DNA of 64,000 nucleotides from G963668345 sp965226215 (GTDB lineage Bacteria; Acidobacteriota; Terriglobia; Bryobacterales; UBA6623): assembly GCA_965226215.1 (NCBI GenBank), contig CBDDCH010000002.1:496001-560000 (forward strand), written 5' to 3'. The translations under genes and the position numbers were made by a program. The number at the start of each line of letters is the position of its first letter. Position 1 is the stretch's first letter. Below the pieces are notes generated by a model. The model had not been told where the DNA came from, made no database searches, and saw nothing but the letters and a program-made list of their open reading frames with translations. Positions 46,888 through 55,590 of this stretch are shown piece by piece.

Positions 46888-47607
46888 GTGGGAACGCCCC
46901 AAAACCCCACCAAGATCCTCGGGGTAGACGACGACCCGACCATCTTGCGCCTGGTTCGAACCATCCTTCAAAAGGCTGCTTTCAAGGTCTTTGTAGCAAA
47001 GGACGGTCGCGAGGGACTCGACGGTGTGATTTCACATTCGCCTCATCTGATCATCTTGGATTTATTGTTGCCCGGCCCCTCTGGCCTGGACGTGTGCCGT
47101 GAGCTGCGAACTTGGTACAAAGGTCCCATTCTGATCCTCTCCGGTTACGGAGAGGAGGAAGTCATTGTCTCGGCGCTCGATCTGGGTGCGGACGACTATA
47201 TCACGAAGCCTTTTCGAGTGGTTGAACTATTGGCCCGCGTCCGGGCTTTGCTGCGACGCGTTGCGAAACAACCTGTACCGGGAGCGGTGAGGAAGATCGG
47301 AGAGTTGGAACTCAATCTGGCACGGCGCCGGCTGACACGCAAAGGGGTGGAGATCTCGCTGACCCGTACTGAGTTCGACATCGTCGCCTGTCTGATTGAA
47401 AACCTCGACTGGGTTGTAACTTCGAAGATGATCCTAGAAACCGTTTGGGGGCCGCACCACGGGGAATACAACCAAACGCTGCGAGTCCATATCGGGCATA
47501 TCCGGAAGAACATCGAGCCCGACCCTTCTCGGCCGTGCTACGTCCTGACCGAGCCCGGGGTCGGGTATCGATTTTCAATCCCCGCCGAGCAGGCCGCGGC
47601 CGGCTAG
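46888..47607 (+). CDS. OmpR/KdpE-type DNA-binding response regulator
   Basis: The 239-residue protein has a receiver domain (acidic pair D14-D15 in GVDDDPTI, phosphoacceptor in LIILDLLLPGPSG near residue 58, Lys in YITKPFR near 109). It also has an OmpR-type winged helix (ELNLARRRLTRKG, TRTEFDIVACLIEN, TLRVHIGHIRKNIEPDPSRP, PGVGYRF). The start is GTG. It resembles KdpE most in length and linker, but no kdpD, kdpABC or any histidine kinase is adjacent, so it is an orphan in this window and its target genes are unknown. Confidence 0.9.
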   Translation: MGTPQNPTKILGVDDDPTILRLVRTILQKAAFKVFVAKDGREGLDGVISHSPHLIILDLLLPGPSGLDVCRELRTWYKGPILILSGYGEEEVIVSALDLGADDYITKPFRVVELLARVRALLRRVAKQPVPGAVRKIGELELNLARRRLTRKGVEISLTRTEFDIVACLIENLDWVVTSKMILETVWGPHHGEYNQTLRVHIGHIRKNIEPDPSRPCYVLTEPGVGYRFSIPAEQAAAG

Positions 47608-47638
47608 GAGTCGAATCCACAGGTGCCCGCAGTCCCGT

Positions 47639-48574
47639 TCACCGTTTGATTACAGCTTCCATGGGCGGGAAGCTGTGTTGAGCGCGGTGAGTCGGGGAGT
47701 CGAAGAATTGGGTGCTCTTAAACCACTCGTGGCGCCCGTCACCGGCCTCGGGACGCACCCGTTCGAGCAGCTCAGTCTTCTCGACCTCGCTCATCGGCGT
47801 GAACTCCCGGGCGATGGCCAGGTCTTGTTCGAGATTCTCCATCGATTCGCAACCGACAATCAGCGTGGAGATGGGCAGCGTCAAAGCGTAGCGGCGACAG
47901 GCGGCGGGAGAGAGACCGACGTCGGTGACAAGCTGCCCTCGCCCTCCGAGGCCCTTCATACCTAAAGCGGCAATCCCGCGCCGGTTGAGCTCGGGAAGCA
48001 CCTGCCGCTGGAAGCTGCGGTAGTGCGCATCCATCACGTTAATGGGCAACTGACAGGAGTCCCACGCAAAGTCCTGTTCCAACATATTGAGCATGATGTG
48101 AGGGCTCTTGTGTCCGGTGAACCCGATGAACCGAATTTTCCCCGCCTCTCGCGCTGCCACCGCCGCTTCGACAGCTCCGCCTGGTGCGAAGATCCACTCC
48201 GGGTCGTTGTCGTAGTTGATCTCATGAAACTGCCACAAATCGATCACGTCCGTGCGGAGCCGGCGCAGGCTATCGTGAAGCTGCTCTTCGGCCCCCTTGC
48301 GGTCGCGCGCGCACACTTTTGTCATTAGGACAACTTTGTCCCGACGACCCTCCAGGGCCAGACCCAGCCTTCTTTCCGCTTCGCCGTTCGCGTAGCACCA
48401 GCTATTGTCCATGAAACTTACGCCCTGTTCGATGGCGGTTTGAATGATGCGCACGCTCGTCTCGTCACTGATGCTGGCAAGCCCGCAATGGCCTCCGCCT
48501 AACCCGATGATCGACACTTCTTCCCCGGTCTTACCTAGCGGACGTACAGGAATACCGCCATCGTTCTTTTTCAT
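47639..48574 (-). CDS. Aldo/keto reductase
   Basis: The 311-residue TIM-barrel oxidoreductase reduces carbonyl substrates with NADPH. The catalytic tetrad is visible as Asp and Tyr in MDNSWCYANGEAERRLG near residue 55, Lys in KVVLMTKV near 84 and His in LWQFHEINYDN near 118. GLGGGHCGLAS near residue 20 is the cofactor-side loop of this branch. The C-terminus lacks the ferredoxin-like cysteines seen in some relatives. A TAGGAGATT site precedes the ATG. The substrate is unknown. Confidence 0.9.
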   Translation of the reverse strand: MKKNDGGIPVRPLGKTGEEVSIIGLGGGHCGLASISDETSVRIIQTAIEQGVSFMDNSWCYANGEAERRLGLALEGRRDKVVLMTKVCARDRKGAEEQLHDSLRRLRTDVIDLWQFHEINYDNDPEWIFAPGGAVEAAVAAREAGKIRFIGFTGHKSPHIMLNMLEQDFAWDSCQLPINVMDAHYRSFQRQVLPELNRRGIAALGMKGLGGRGQLVTDVGLSPAACRRYALTLPISTLIVGCESMENLEQDLAIAREFTPMSEVEKTELLERVRPEAGDGRHEWFKSTQFFDSPTHRAQHSFPPMEAVIKR

Positions 48575-48699
48575 GGAATCTCCTACTGTTCGAGGCTGGG
48601 TAGAACCCGGTAGAGGTGATGATTCGCCGCCGGCCAGCGTTTGATTTCGGGTTCATTCTAACACGCTGTCCCGCAGGCGCTTTTCGACTTGCTCGCATG

Positions 48700-48925
48700 G
48701 CTCAGCCCGGAGTTCGAGGTCCACTTGCCTGGCTAAGTAGTCCATTTCATAAGTTCGGCCACGTATATTTAGATTTAGAAGCCAGGTGGCCGATCGGGAA
48801 CTTCGGGCACGGCATGCCGTGCCGCTACATTTCCAGGCACCCAATCGATCTGTAGGGGCACAGCATGCTGTGCCCGCCTGCCCTCGCCCGAAACGTGAGT
48901 GCATGTATGAAATGGAGTACTAAGC
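48700..48925. repeat. Dispersed palindromic intergenic repeat, family A (copy 3, longest)
   Basis: It contains TATTTAGATTTAGAAGCCAG, a near-palindrome at 48805-48824, the perfect palindrome GGGCACAGCATGCTGTGCCC at 48856-48875 and the CCTGCCCTCGCCCGAAACGT segment before ATGAAATGGAGTACTAAG. Except for one inserted palindrome module it is the inverse complement of the 24900-25035 copy. Confidence 0.75.
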
Positions 48926-49149
48926 TGCCGGCATCCAGGCCGTCGCCACGTCGTTGCGGGTCACGCGAACGACATGTAGAATGGTGCCACCCGAGTGCGC
49001 AAGAAGCCAACGTTCGCTCACGGGCATGAGCCACTTGCAACGGCTGAAGTAGTCGCGCGCCTGCCATCCGAGAAGAGGGTCTCCCAGGACGAAGATCTTT
49101 CCTGGACACATTCCGATACAGAATACGGCAAGTGGGAAGAAAAGAGATC
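48926..49149. other. Region upstream of the MddA-like gene
   Basis: No gene is supported. AGTGGGAAGAAAAGAGATC directly precedes the ATG at 49150 and includes a weak purine-rich ribosome site. Confidence 0.4.
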
Positions 49150-49902
49150 ATGGCGCGAGTTCTCGGTCTGGTTTACGGCACGTTGGCTTACGTAATGTCT
49201 GGGGGAGCGCTCCTTTACGCCATTGGATTCGTCGGCAACATCGGCGTTCCCAAATCCATCGACTCCGGAGAACCAGGGCCTCTTGTTCCATCGCTGTTGA
49301 TCAATGCAGTTCTTCTGGGAATCTTCGCCATACAGCACAGCGGGATGGCCCGCCAACGGTTCAAGCGTTGGTGGACTCGGTTCGTCCCGCAACCGATCGA
49401 GCGCAGCACGTACGTGTTGTTCTCCAGCCTGGCGCTCATCCTTCTGTACTGTCAGTGGCGACCGCTACCCGACGTGATTTGGAGCGTCGAAAGCGGGGGC
49501 GGTCAGGCTGTCGGTCGGACCCTTTTTGCGATAGGCTGGCTAACGGTCCTGCTGGCGACCCTGATGATCCATCACCTCGATCTCTTAGGAATGCGCCAGG
49601 TCTGGCTCCGTTTTCAAAACTTGCCTTACCGTGATCTCGGTTTCCGGACGCCTGGCCTCTACAGGTACGTGCGGCACCTGATTCAAGTCGGTCTCCTGAT
49701 TGCCTTTTGGGCAACGCCGACAATGACCGTCGGGCACTTGATCTTCGCCCTGGGGACGACGGCATACATAGTGATCGCCGTGAAGACGTTCGAAGAGCGG
49801 GATCTTCTCAAGGAGTTTGGTCCACTTTACGAGAATTACAGGGAGCAAGTTGGTGGATTCCTACCAAAGGGACGTTATCGGGAAGCATCCCCGTCCCGCT
49901 AA
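49150..49902 (+). CDS. mddA: MddA-like methanethiol S-methyltransferase (NnrU/ICMT-like membrane family)
   Basis: MddA methylates methanethiol with S-adenosylmethionine to give dimethyl sulfide. The 250-residue integral membrane protein has about five to six helices and the family's N-terminal LLYAIGFVGNIGVPKSIDSG, FAIQHSGMAR, FKRWWTRFVPQPIERSTYVL and IGWLTVLLATLMIHHLDL, then the C-terminal cofactor region GLYRYVRHLIQVG and FEERDLLKEFG. The usual RHP of this region reads RHL, a departure at a conserved position. I start it at the ATG at 49150, which matches homologues. A broken methanethiol oxidase gene lies 2.6 kb downstream. The assignment rests on remembered sequence similarity. Confidence 0.8.
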   Translation: MARVLGLVYGTLAYVMSGGALLYAIGFVGNIGVPKSIDSGEPGPLVPSLLINAVLLGIFAIQHSGMARQRFKRWWTRFVPQPIERSTYVLFSSLALILLYCQWRPLPDVIWSVESGGGQAVGRTLFAIGWLTVLLATLMIHHLDLLGMRQVWLRFQNLPYRDLGFRTPGLYRYVRHLIQVGLLIAFWATPTMTVGHLIFALGTTAYIVIAVKTFEERDLLKEFGPLYENYREQVGGFLPKGRYREASPSR

Positions 49903-49961
49903 GACGCGCACTGACGTGAGCAGCTGTAGGCGTTGTAGAGTGTATGCACCTGGAGAGTCTT

Positions 49962-50873
49962 ATGAAAATGTACTCCGCTATTGTCACTTTGTTCGTCTGC
50001 GTTCTACTCGGATCGCCCAGTCAGGCTGAGGATGCCGCCGACTGGGCCGCTTGGGTCGGCGAGTCCTACCGGATCACGACGGACCTGGTTTATTCGACCG
50101 CGAACGGGTACGAGAACAAGCTGGACCTCTACTTACCTCGCGAAAAGTCGGACCCAAGGCCGACGCTGGTCTACATTCACGGCGGCGGCTGGGTCAGCGG
50201 CGCCAAGGAGAGCAGCGTGCTCCGGCTGTTGCCTTACCTGCGGTTGGGCATGAATGTAGTCAATGTCGAGTATCGTCTTGCGCGGTATTCGCTTGCGCCG
50301 GCCGCCGTGGCGGACTGCCGGTGCGCCCTGCGCTGGGTGATCGCGAATGCTGAGGAGCATGGCTTCGACACCGACAGGATCGTAGTGACGGGACACTCGG
50401 CGGGCGGCCATCTCTCGTTGATGACTGGCATTCTCAACGAGGCAGCCGGTTTCGACTACGAATGCGTGACGGGAAGCCTGGCGGGTTCCGTGGAGCTCGA
50501 TCTCAAGGTCGCGGCCGTGGTGAACTGGTTTGGGATTACCGATGTGGGTGATCTGCTGGAAGGTGAGAACCAGCAGGGCTACGCTGTGCGTTGGATGGGC
50601 AGCCTCGCTGAGCGCCTAGAGATTGCCGAGCGCGTTTCTCCCCTGACCTACGTTCGCGAAGACCTGCCGCCGATTCTTACGATCCACGGCGACGCCGATA
50701 AGATCGTGCCCTACCAGCATGCCGTCCGGCTTCATGAGGCGCTCGACGGAGCCGGTGCGCCCAACCGTCTCCATACCGTGGAGGGCGGCAAGCACGGCGG
50801 CTTCAGCAAGGAGCAGATGGTCTTGATCCACGGAAGGATCAACGTGTTCCTGAAGGAGCACGGCGTGCTGTAG
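49962..50873 (+). CDS. Exported alpha/beta-hydrolase (esterase/lipase-like)
   Basis: The 303-residue protein has a signal peptide (residues 1-20, ending PSQAED) and the alpha/beta-hydrolase pattern of the HSL/BD-FAE group: the oxyanion motif YIHGGGWVSG near 71, the nucleophile GHSAGG (Ser near 146), an Asp in HGDADKIVP near 247 and a His in GGKHGGFS near 281. It probably cleaves short-chain esters in the periplasm. The ATG at 49962 follows a GGAGAG site. It lies between mddA and the broken oxidase, but a role in sulfur metabolism is not implied. Confidence 0.88.
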   Translation: MKMYSAIVTLFVCVLLGSPSQAEDAADWAAWVGESYRITTDLVYSTANGYENKLDLYLPREKSDPRPTLVYIHGGGWVSGAKESSVLRLLPYLRLGMNVVNVEYRLARYSLAPAAVADCRCALRWVIANAEEHGFDTDRIVVTGHSAGGHLSLMTGILNEAAGFDYECVTGSLAGSVELDLKVAAVVNWFGITDVGDLLEGENQQGYAVRWMGSLAERLEIAERVSPLTYVREDLPPILTIHGDADKIVPYQHAVRLHEALDGAGAPNRLHTVEGGKHGGFSKEQMVLIHGRINVFLKEHGVL

Positions 50874-51045
50874 GACTCGCTCACGCACCCAAAAGCCTTC
50901 GCCAATACACAGTGGTCTGGGCCGGTAAGATGACCTCAGGGTACGTCCCAGCCACGACAGAAGCAGAGCCGCAGTGGCGAGCTTGCGGTCGATATCTTAA
51001 AGACAGCGAACCTTTAGTCCTATTGATGCCTACGAGCGTGGATAT
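50874..51045. other. Intergenic region upstream of IS256 copy 2
   Basis: Nothing was recognised. Together with 52478-52534 it formed the original spacer between the esterase and the methanethiol oxidase gene, so the oxidase promoter probably lay in it. Confidence 0.4.
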
Positions 51046-51054
51046 GGCGTAGAA

Positions 51055-52468
51055 GAGATATTGTCAAATGTTGTGGATGGGCGAGGTCAGGCGGCGTTTT
51101 CCTGAACCATCAATCCATCCTTGAAAACCTTTCCCTCTAAGACATGAACAATCACTTCCGAACCGTTCAGGCGTCGCCAGTGGCGCTCGGCTTGGCGGGC
51201 CAGCATGAAGACCATCGTTAACGACGCTTCGCGGCTGCCACAACCCTTCGTTCGTCGCTGCCGCAAACGGACCGTCGCAAAGGTGGACTCGATCGGGTTC
51301 GTCGTCCGCAAGTGCCCCCAGTGCTCGGCCGGAAAGTCGTAGAAAGCCAGCAGCACTTGGCGGTCTTTTTCCAGGCACTCGACCGCTTTGGGGAACTTCT
51401 TCTCGTATAGGTTCTTGAAACGGTCCAGAGCGGCCTCCGCCGTCTGCCGACTCTCGGCAAGATAGATGTCGCGCAGCGCCTACTTGGCTTTGCCCTGCAT
51501 GCTCTGCGGCAGCTTATTGAGCACGTTGGCCGTCTTGTGGAGCCAGCAGCGTTGCTAACCGGTCGCCGGATAGACTTTCCGCAGTGCCGCCCAAAACCCC
51601 ATCGCTCCGTCGCCCACCGCCAACTTCGGCGGCAGCTCGAGCCCCTGCCGTTTCAAGTCCTCCAGCAACTCCTGCCACGACAGTTCGCTTTCGCGAAAGC
51701 CGTCGTGCACCGCCAGCAGTTGCTTGCGACCGTCTTCGAGTGCTCCCATCACAACCAGCAAACACTGCCGTTCATCGTCCAGACGAACATTCGAGTAGAT
51801 GCCATCGGCCCAAATGTAAACAAACCGCTGGCCGCTGAGGTCACGCTTTGACCAAGCCTCGTACTCGCGGCGCCAGACGTCTTTGAGACGCACCACCGTC
51901 GTCGCCGACAGGCCCGGAGCGTCGGGCCCCAGCAAGGCCTCCAGCGCTTCGCTGAAATCGCCCGTCGAGATCCCTTTCAGGTACAACCAGGGGATCAACT
52001 CCTCCACACTCTTCGTGCGCCGCAGATACGGCGGCAGGATCTGGGAAGTGAAACGAAAGCGCCGGCCCTGCTCATCGACTCGGCGATCGTCGACCCGCGG
52101 CGCCTGGATCTTCAGCTGACCCACGCCGCTGACGATGGTGCGCTCGCGGGCGTGACCGTTGCGCACCACCAGCCGCCGGCCGTCCTGGTCGACTTCGTGC
52201 TGATGCGTTTCGATGTAGGCGGTCACTTCGGCTTCCACGGCCTTGACGAGCATCTGGCGCGCTCCTTGGCGCAGCACCTCATCCAAGGGCGAGCGTTCCT
52301 TTCCATCAATGACTTGGGGGTTGACTTGACTGCTGCTCTCAGCAGCTTCACACTGACTCATGGCGTATCCTCCTTGTTCCTTTCCAGAAAACGATTGAGT
52401 TGCTTCCTCAATCGTCAGGATACGCCGCCTCCCCTCAGAGGCTCATCCACAACTTCTGGTTATAGCTC
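51055..52468 (-). mobile_element. IS256-family insertion sequence, copy 2 (1,414 bp, transposase dead)
   Basis: It has the same ends and length as copy 1 (25503-26916) in the opposite orientation. It sits 66 bases before the methanethiol oxidase start, in the likely promoter region. Both ends are preserved, so copy 1's enzyme might still move it, while its own transposase gene has two stop codons. Confidence 0.92.
51087..52361 (-). pseudogene. IS256-family transposase with two nonsense mutations
   Basis: The frame aligns with copy 1 without gaps, but codon 269 (Glu, GAG) is TAG at 51557-51555 and codon 294 (Gln, CAG) is TAG at 51482-51480. A Gln-to-Glu change lies near residue 304. The catalytic Glu in NPIESTFATVRLR lies after both stops, so no active transposase can be made. 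Confidence 0.93.
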
Positions 52469-53294
52469 GGCGTAGAATGGGTGACCAGACACCGCAATCA
52501 GTGCGCTTAACAAGTTTCCAGTAGGAGGAACGCGATGACTCTGTGGCGACCCGATCCCAGCTTTTACCCGTCGCCGAAAATGGCCATGCAGGCACCGCCC
52601 GAGAAGCTCGCCTATTTGGCCATGGTTCACCCAGATAAGAAGGAAGCACCCGATGCCTTAGGCGTGGTTGACGTCGACCCGGATTCTTCGAATTACGGTC
52701 AAATCGTGGGCCAAGTCGACATGCCGAACAATGGCGATGAGCTGCACCACTTCGGCTGGAACGCTTGCAGTTCGTGCCTTTGCCCTTACGCTCCTCACCC
52801 TCACATGGAGCGCCGCTATCTGATCGTTCCCGGTATTGATTCCTCGAGGATTCACATCCTGGACACAAAACCCGACCCCCGGCAGCCGAAGATCGTGAGA
52901 GTCATCGAGCCGGAAGAGTTTACCGCGCGGACGGGCTACACGGGACCGCATACGATCCACTGCGGACCCGAGGGCATCTATGGCTCCGCACTCGGCTCGG
53001 CCAGCGGCGATGGCCCGGGCGGGATTTTCACCATGGACCCCGACAGCTTCGACGTGTTGGGCAAGTGGGAAATGGACCGCGGCCCGCAGAACCTCGCCTA
53101 TGACTTTTTTTGGCACTTGGGCTACGACACCATGGTGTCGAGCGAGTGGGGTACGCCCAACATGGTTGGCAACGGCGTCAACCCCGACATTCTTCTCAAA
53201 GGCGGTTACGGCCACCAACTTCACGTTTGGGATTTGCGCAAGCGCCGACACGTCCAGGCCATCGACCTCGGAGCGGAACAGCAAATGGTGTTAG

Positions 53295-54955
53295 CCAGGA
53301 TTTCCGATTTGGCTCCTCTGACGGCACGAGTCTACACCCTCACCCGGCGAAGCGCAACCATTTCTCCACCCGAAAGAGGCGGCGGCTGAGGCGGGACCGA
53401 TCGAGCCCCCTTCTTGCCCCTCATGGGGGCTGATCCGCCGCTGCGAAGTCAATTTCGCAGACACCCTTCCGAGCTTCCGTCCTCAGTACTCAGGTTTCGC
53501 ATTCGGCAAGTCGCGTGCTACCCGCCCGGCACAGGCAGCGCCCAGATCCTCCGCAGCATGTCGCCAAACAGGCGCCGGTTCAGATGTCCCTCCGCGAACA
53601 AGAGCCAGTAATACCGCGCGTGTTTAATTAGCCGTCCGCCCGTCTTCATCAGCCGGTGCTGCAAGCTCGTCAGCGACCAGCTCTTGATCCGTTGCGGCAG
53701 CCCCAGCCGCCGCCACAAGTTGCCCAGGTTATAGGCCAGCACGCTGAGCTGCAAGCGCACCTCGTTCGCCCGGAAGCGATGGCACGACAGCCGCGTCCAG
53801 TGCGTCGCTTGCTTACCTTCTTTGATCCACTGCTCCGCCGTGCCGCGCTTGTTGTAGAAACGCACCACCGACCGGCTTGGCAAGCTCATGTTCGTCACGA
53901 TAAAACCGACGCGCGCGAATAGCTCGCCCTGGTGGTGCTCGACCTTGGCGACAACTCGTCTGGGCCCCTTCCAGCTCTCCGCCTGATAGCGAAAGCTCTT
54001 GTAGCGCACTAGCGGCTTGCGGCCGGGCCTCCCCGGCGGACGAAACAGGATGTCTTCGATCTCCAGCTCCAGGCTCTTATTGGCCGGAATGCGGATCGCG
54101 TAGTCCGCGCCGCGCTCCTCCAGTGCTTCGTAGATCTCGGGCTTGGCGAAGGCGGCATCGGCGCGAAAGGTGACCTGTTTGCCTTCGGCCAGTTGGCGCT
54201 CGATCTCCGGCAACAATAGCTCATCCCAGTCCTCGGCGCTGTGCACGTTGCCGGGACGCAGCTTGGCAGCGAGGCAATCACCATGACCGTTGAACAAAAG
54301 CAACGGGTGGTAGCAGACCGACTCGAAGTGTCCGTTGTAGGCACTGCCTTCCTGTTGGCCATGGACCGGACTCTCGGTGGAGTCCATGTCCAGAACGACC
54401 CGCTCGGAGTCGTCGAACGCCTCCGCTTGCCCGACCAGCTCTCGGTTCAGCGCCATCAGCCCCAGCAGGTTCTCTTCGCTCGCCAGCATCTCCGTCTCGA
54501 AGCCGTGCAGCGTCGAGGTCAAGGCCGCACCGCGATCCCAGATCTTCTGCGAACCGATCAAGCGAAACGTCGGGTCAGCCGACACTCGGACGGCGTCGTT
54601 GACGTCCTCGTAGCCTGCCAAGCGGCTGTAGACCGACTGCCGCAACAGATCAGCGAACGTGAACTGCTTGTTTGTGCCTTGCCGGGAGTCGGTGAGATGC
54701 TCGCCGATCAGTTTCCCGAGTCCGAGTCTCTCGTCCAACTCCCGAACCAGGATCAAGCCACCGTCGGAAGTGACGTGCGATCCCTGGAAATCGACTTTCA
54801 ACGAGCCGTTGAAACTTAGCTGGAATGGCTTGGTTTGTTTTTCACCCATTGGGTGTTGGCCTCCATGGCGTCCTCATCGGGCTCTAGCCCCTATGAATAA
54901 AGACGCTCAAGGCCGCCGGAAGGTCGAGAGGTCTGAATCAAATTGGAAATGCGGG
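53295..54955 (-). mobile_element. IS1380-family insertion sequence, copy 3 (1,661 bp)
   Basis: It has the same ends and length as copies 1 and 2 and is inserted in the coding region of the SBP56 gene, antisense to it. A few silent differences are visible, for example GAACCGATCA for GAGCCGATCA near 54551 and GTCTCTCG for GTCGCTCG near 54726. Confidence 0.93.
53518..54849 (-). CDS. IS1380-family transposase (copy 3)
   Basis: The intact 443-residue transposase shows the same catalytic segments as the other copies. Its translation matches that of copy 2 at every position I compared. Since it is intact and the mtoX flanks have few further changes, the insertion is probably recent. Confidence 0.95.
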   Translation of the reverse strand: MGEKQTKPFQLSFNGSLKVDFQGSHVTSDGGLILVRELDERLGLGKLIGEHLTDSRQGTNKQFTFADLLRQSVYSRLAGYEDVNDAVRVSADPTFRLIGSQKIWDRGAALTSTLHGFETEMLASEENLLGLMALNRELVGQAEAFDDSERVVLDMDSTESPVHGQQEGSAYNGHFESVCYHPLLLFNGHGDCLAAKLRPGNVHSAEDWDELLLPEIERQLAEGKQVTFRADAAFAKPEIYEALEERGADYAIRIPANKSLELEIEDILFRPPGRPGRKPLVRYKSFRYQAESWKGPRRVVAKVEHHQGELFARVGFIVTNMSLPSRSVVRFYNKRGTAEQWIKEGKQATHWTRLSCHRFRANEVRLQLSVLAYNLGNLWRRLGLPQRIKSWSLTSLQHRLMKTGGRLIKHARYYWLLFAEGHLNRRLFGDMLRRIWALPVPGG

Positions 54956-55590
54956 GTTAGAGCTCCGGCCGGCGCACGATCCGACCAAGGCCTACGGGTT
55001 CGCGGGTGTGGTCATTTCGCTCAAGGACCTTTCGGCATCGATTTGGGTCTGGCATCAAGACAATGGGAAGTGGGCCGCCCGCAAGGTGATCGAGATCCCG
55101 GCCGAACCGGCTGACCCGGACCAACTGCCACCCCTGCTGCAGGGATTCAAGGCGGTTCCTCCTGTCGTCCCGACATCAATCTCTCGTTGGATGACCGTTT
55201 TCTTTACGTCTCTTGCTGGGGTACAGGCGAATTCCAGCAGTATGACGTTTCTGATCCGTTTAACCCCAAGTTGACGGGATCGGTTCACTTGGGTGGTATT
55301 GTTCGCAAGGCGCCACACCCAAGCCAACCGGAAACCTCTCTCAACGGCGGCCCCCAGATGGTCGAAGTCAGTCGTGACGGCCGCCGCGTTTACTTCACGA
55401 ACTCCTTGTACATACCGTGGGACGATCAGTTCTATCCTGCCGGAATCAAAAGTTGGATGGTCAAGTTGAACGCCGCGCCCGAGGGTGGGATTGAAATCGA
55501 CCGGGACTTCTTTCTGCAAACCGAGGGACATCGCACCCATCAGGTGCGGCTGGAGGGCGGCGACGCCTCGTCCGACTCCTACTGCTACTC

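Larger units (their letters stand above)
51046..52477. repeat. 9-bp target duplication flanking IS256 copy 2
   Basis: GGCGTAGAA occurs at 51046-51054 and 52469-52477, directly outside the element. Confidence 0.9.
53290..54960. repeat. 5-bp target duplication flanking IS1380 copy 3
   Basis: GTTAG occurs at 53290-53294 and 54956-54960, directly outside the element and inside the mtoX reading frame. Confidence 0.88.

Noticed and set aside
51480..51557. Stop-codon reassignment (two TAGs in the IS256 transposase, plus TGA and TAA in other genes)
   Set aside because: TAG, TGA and TAA are all used as normal stops for intact genes here, and the in-frame cases are confined to decaying loci.
25503..52468. 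The IS256 pair as ends of a composite transposon
   Set aside because: Outer flanks AGCGGTCAC and GGCGTAGAA differ, and each copy is individually flanked by its own duplication.
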